A stretch of DNA of 64,000 nucleotides from Hippasteria phrygiana (Eukaryota; Echinodermata; Asteroidea; Valvatida; Goniasteridae). The notes beneath the pieces were generated by a model. The model searched no databases and was not told the origin of the DNA. It worked only from the letters and a program-made list of their open reading frames with translations. A program made the position numbers and the translations under genes. This document shows, piece after piece, positions 60,625 through 64,000 of this stretch; within the stretch, counting starts at the first letter, position 1; each line of letters opens with the position of its first letter. The DNA lies in the NCBI GenBank assembly GCA_037893225.1, contig JAZGUH010000776.1:1-64000 (forward strand). Direction: 5' to 3'.

Positions 60625-61440
60625 AACCGTAACCCCAACACTTGAACTCGAACCGTAACCCCAACACTTGAACTCGAACCGTAACCCCAACACTTGAACT
60701 CGAACCGTAACCCCAACACTTGAACTCGAACCGTAACCCCAACACTTGAACTCGAACCGTAACCCCAACACTTGAACTCGAACCTTAACCCCAACACTTG
60801 AACTCGAACCTTAACCCCAACACTTGAACTCGAACCTTAACCCCAACACTTGAACTCGAACCTTAACCCCAACACTTGAACTCGAACCTTAACCCCAACA
60901 CTTGAACTCGAACCTTAACCCCAACACTTGAACTCGAACCTTAACCCCAACACTTGAACTCGAACCTTAACCCCAACACTTGAACTCGAACCTTAACCCC
61001 AACACTTGAACTCGAACCTTAACCCCAACACTTGAACTCGAACCTTAACCCCAACACTTGAACTCGAACCTTAACCCCAACACTTGAACTCGAACCTTAA
61101 CCCCAACACTTGAACTCGAACCTTAACCCCAACACTTGAACTCGAACCTTAACCCCAACACTTGAACTCGAACCTTAACCCCAACACTTGAACTCGAACC
61201 TTAACCCCAACACTTGAACTCGAACCTTAACCCCAACACTTGAACTCGAACCTTAACCCCAACACTTGAACTCGAACCTTAACCCCAACACTTGAACTCG
61301 AACCTTAACCCCAACACTTGAACTCGAACCTTAACCCCAACACTTGAACTCGAACCTTAACCCCAACACTTGAACTCGAACCTTAACCCCAACACTTGAA
61401 CTCGAACCTTAACCCCAACACTTGAACTCGAACCTTAACC
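60625..61440 (+). repeat. Longest 26-bp CCCCAA minisatellite
   Basis: About 31 units after the B cassette at 60146. The first six or so are ccgtaacccc, the rest ccttaacccc. It ends in front of hybrid cassette 61524. Confidence 0.87.
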
Positions 61441-61523
61441 CTAACACTTGAACTCAAACCCTTAACTCTAACACCAATTTTAATATTCCTAACTCGCTTA
61501 CTATATTTTTCCATCAACTTTAG

Positions 61524-61663
61524 GAGAGATGAACCTCTGGCTCCTGGCTGTCAAGACCTCAAGGCCACCCAAGATCATCATGGACAGAACTGGAATGGCC
61601 TTGTGAGATAGACAGCATGCAGGCTTAGATCAGCACAATAGCCCTACGCTGTTTAGTAGATGA
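61524..61663 (+). repeat. Recombinant cassette (B' left half, A right half)
   Basis: It has the B' marks on the left (TAG acceptor, gatgaacc, ctcaagg, atcatgg) but A marks on the right (agacagc, gcttag, tagccc, tagatga) and is followed by the A-type leader. The switch lies between about 61,580 and 61,610. Cassette 63743 has the same structure; 63029 is another mixture (TAG acceptor with B body). Confidence 0.8.
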
Positions 61664-64000
61664 GTAAGTCTAACACTCTCTCTACCTCTGACTCTCCTTC
61701 TTTCTTACTCTCACATTCTAACCCGATCACTAGCACTTGCACTGTAACACTTGCACTGTAACACTTGAACTGTAAGACTTGCACTGTAACACTTGCACTC
61801 GAACCTTAACCCTAACACTTGCACTCGAACCTTAACCCTAACACTTGCACTCGAACCTTAACCCTAACACTTGCACTCGAACCTTAACCCTAACACTTGC
61901 GCACTCGAACCTTAACCCTAACACTTGCGCACTCGAACCTTAACCCTAACACTTGAACTCGAACCTTAATCCTAACACTTGAACTCGAACCTTAACCCTA
62001 ACACTTGAACTCGAACCTTAACCCTAACACTTGAACTCGAACCTTAACCCTAACACTTGAACTCGAACCTTTAACCCTAACACTTGAACTCGAACCTTAA
62101 CTCTAACAGTAATTTTAATATTCCTAACTCACTTACTATATTTTTCCATCAACTTCAGGAGAGATCAACCTCTGGCTCCTGGCTGTCAAGACCTCGAGGC
62201 CACCCAAGATCATCGTGGACAGAACTGGAATGGCCTTGTGAGATAGACAGCATGCAGGCTTAGATCAGCACAATAGCCCTACGCTGTTTAGTAGATGAGT
62301 AAGTCTAACACTCTCTCTACCTCTGACTCTCCTTCTTTCTTACTCTCACATTCTAACCCGAACACTAGCACTTGCACTGTAACACTTGCACTGTAACACT
62401 TGCACTGTAACACTTGCACTGTAACACTTGCACTGTAACACTTGCACTGTAACACTCGCACTGTAACACTCGCACTGTAACACTTGCACTGTAACACTTG
62501 CACTGTAACACTTGCACTGTAACACTTGCACTCGAACCTTAACCCTAACACTTGCGCACTCGAACCTTAACCCTAACACTTGCGCAGTCGAACCTTAACC
62601 CTAACACTTGCGCACTCGAACCTTAACCCTAACACTTGAACTCGAACCTTAACCCTAACACTTGAACTCGAACCTTAACCCTAACACTTGAACTCGAACC
62701 TTAACCCTAACACTTGAACTCGAACCTTAACCCTAACACTTGAACTCGAACCTTAACCCTAACACTTGAACTCGAACCTTGACCCTAACACTTGAACTCG
62801 AACCTTTAACCCTAACACTTGAACTCGAACCTTAACCCTAACACTTGCGCACTCGAACCTTAACCCTAACACTTGCGCAGTCGAACCTTAACCCCAACAC
62901 TTGAACTCGAACCTTAACCCCAACACTTGAACTCGAACCTTAACCCTAACACTTGAACTCAAACCCTTAACTCTAACACCAATTTTAATATTCCTAACTC
63001 GCTTACTATATTTTTCCATCAACTTTAGGAGAGATCAACCTCTGGCTCCTGGCTGTCAAGACCTCGAGGCCACCCAAGATCATCATGGACAGAACTGGAA
63101 TGGCCTTGTGAGATAGACAGCATGCAGGCCTAGATCAGCACAATAGACCTACGCTGTTTAGTACATGAGTAAGTCTAACACTCACTCTACCTCTGACTCT
63201 CCTTCTCTCTTACTCCTGTAACACTTGCACTGTAACACTCGCACTGTAACACTCGCACTGTAACACTCGCACTGTAACACTCGCACTGTAACACTCGCAC
63301 TGTAACACTCGCACTGTAACACTCGCACTGTAACACTTGCACTCGAACCTTAACCCTAACACTTGAACTCGAACCTTAACCCTAACACTTGAACTCGAAC
63401 CTTAACCCTAACACTTGAACTCGAACCTTAACCCTAACACTTGACCCTAACACTTGAACTCGAACCTTAACCCTAACACTTGCGCACTCGAACCTTAACC
63501 CTAACACTTGTGCACTCGAACCTTAACCCTAACACTTGAACTCGAACCTTAACCCTAACACTTGAACTCGAACCTTAACCCTAACACTTGAACTCGAACC
63601 TTAACCCTAACACTTGAACTCGAACCTTTAACCCTAACACTTGAACTCGAACCTTAACCCTAACACTTGAACTCAAACCCTTAACTCTAACAGCAATTTT
63701 AATATTCCTAACTCGCTTACTATATTTTTCCATCAACTTTAGGAGAGATGAACCTCTGGCTCCTGGCTGTCAAGACCTCAAGGCCACCCAAGATCATCAT
63801 GGACAGAACTGGAATGGCCTTGTGAGATAGACAGCATGCAGGCTTAGATCAGCACAATAGCCCTACGCTGTTTAGTAGATGAGTAAGTCTAACACTCTCT
63901 CTACCTCTGACTCTCCTTCTTTCTTACTCTCACATTCTAACCCGATCACTAGCACTTGCACTGTAACACTTGCACTGTAACACTTGAACTGTAACACTTG

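Larger units (their letters stand above)
27766..64000 (+). repeat. 36-kb compound satellite: 44 exon-like cassettes between minisatellite arrays
   Basis: A 140-bp cassette recurs 44 times with 14-bp and 26-bp tandem repeats between copies. Cassette starts by class. Edge: 27815, 28172, 28662, 29025. A (atcgtgg, tagccc, tagatga): 30025, 32802, 34908, 38019, 40174, 42329, 44518, 47511, 50797, 52911, 56257, 58104, 59581, 62159. B (atcatgg, tagacc, tacatga): 29479, 31288, 32036, 33458, 34254, 35564, 39521, 41676, 42999, 43809, 45174, 58882, 60146. B' (TAG acceptor, gatgaacc, ctcaagg): 36566, 38914, 41069, 46072, 48354, 49358, 51430, 53764, 54802, 56850. Hybrids: 61524, 63029, 63743. Every copy is 140 bp except 28172 (139). 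A copies are followed by ctttcttactctcacattct and an actagcacttg leader; B and B' copies go directly into 14-mers. The array continues past the window. I know no described family matching it. Confidence 0.95.

Noticed and set aside
28339..62579. Dozens of minus-strand open frames of 60-132 codons with LQCECYSAS repeats
   Set aside because: They are translations of the 14-bp minisatellite, which has no stop on that strand in any frame. No start context, domain or splice evidence supports real genes.
27815..63882. The 34-codon plus-strand frame in the 140-bp cassette as a repeated protein exon
   Set aside because: It ends at a fixed TAG, 140 is not a multiple of three, and class B' copies have a TGA at codon 3.
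27766..64000. CRISPR-like array or true telomere
   Set aside because: There are no unique spacers of constant length, and the genome is eukaryotic. CCCTAA words are embedded in longer units and never form a pure telomeric run.

Overview
This looks like nuclear DNA of a metazoan, most likely a marine deuterostome such as an echinoderm. That guess rests on the transposon mix (Kolobok with a THAP protein, PIF/Harbinger, hAT-type miniatures, a Ngaro-like tyrosine-recombinase retrotransposon carrying an SGNH hydrolase, LINE 3' ends), the AT-rich gene-poor spacers and the frequent aggcct words. The species is an inference. I see no intact host gene: nearly everything recognisable is a mobile element, a pseudogene or a tandem repeat.

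Positions 1-9,900 hold an intronless, frameshifted fatty-acid-binding-protein-like pseudogene (17-492), LINE 3' ends, several miniature inverted-repeat elements (two with exact TA duplications), a nested inverted-repeat cluster, and poly-G-rich hAT-type ends. Positions 10,049-12,458 form a foldback element whose core is a ~600 bp palindrome. A Kolobok-type transposon with a THAP-domain ORF has inserted into one arm at a TTAA. Positions 12,540-17,490 are the wreck of a PIF/Harbinger transposon (Myb/SANT-like fragments on +, transposase exons on -), interrupted by a TTAA miniature element and two hAT-like elements with 8-bp duplications. Positions 17,815-21,248 are a decayed, 3'-truncated Ty3/Gypsy element.

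Positions ~21,866-27,540 are a nearly complete Ngaro-like retroelement: gag (one in-frame stop), RT-RNase H, tyrosine recombinase and SGNH hydrolase, with catalytic residues present in every enzyme. Its promoter-like region has two octamers, CCAAT boxes and a TATA box.

From ~27,766 to the end (36 kb) the window is one compound satellite. A 140-bp cassette occurs 44 times, always with an AG on its left and GTAAGT on its right, so it looks like an exon with splice sites. The cassettes are separated by arrays of 14-bp and 26-bp minisatellites, the 26-mers carrying telomere-like CCCTAA words. Cassettes fall into classes A, B and B', and are arranged in higher-order repeats (a 2,155-bp tandem duplication and a ~9.5-kb block duplication). 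Spacing differences between duplicated blocks are sums of 14 and 26-28 bp. This array is the most unusual thing in the window. All counts and alignments were made by eye.
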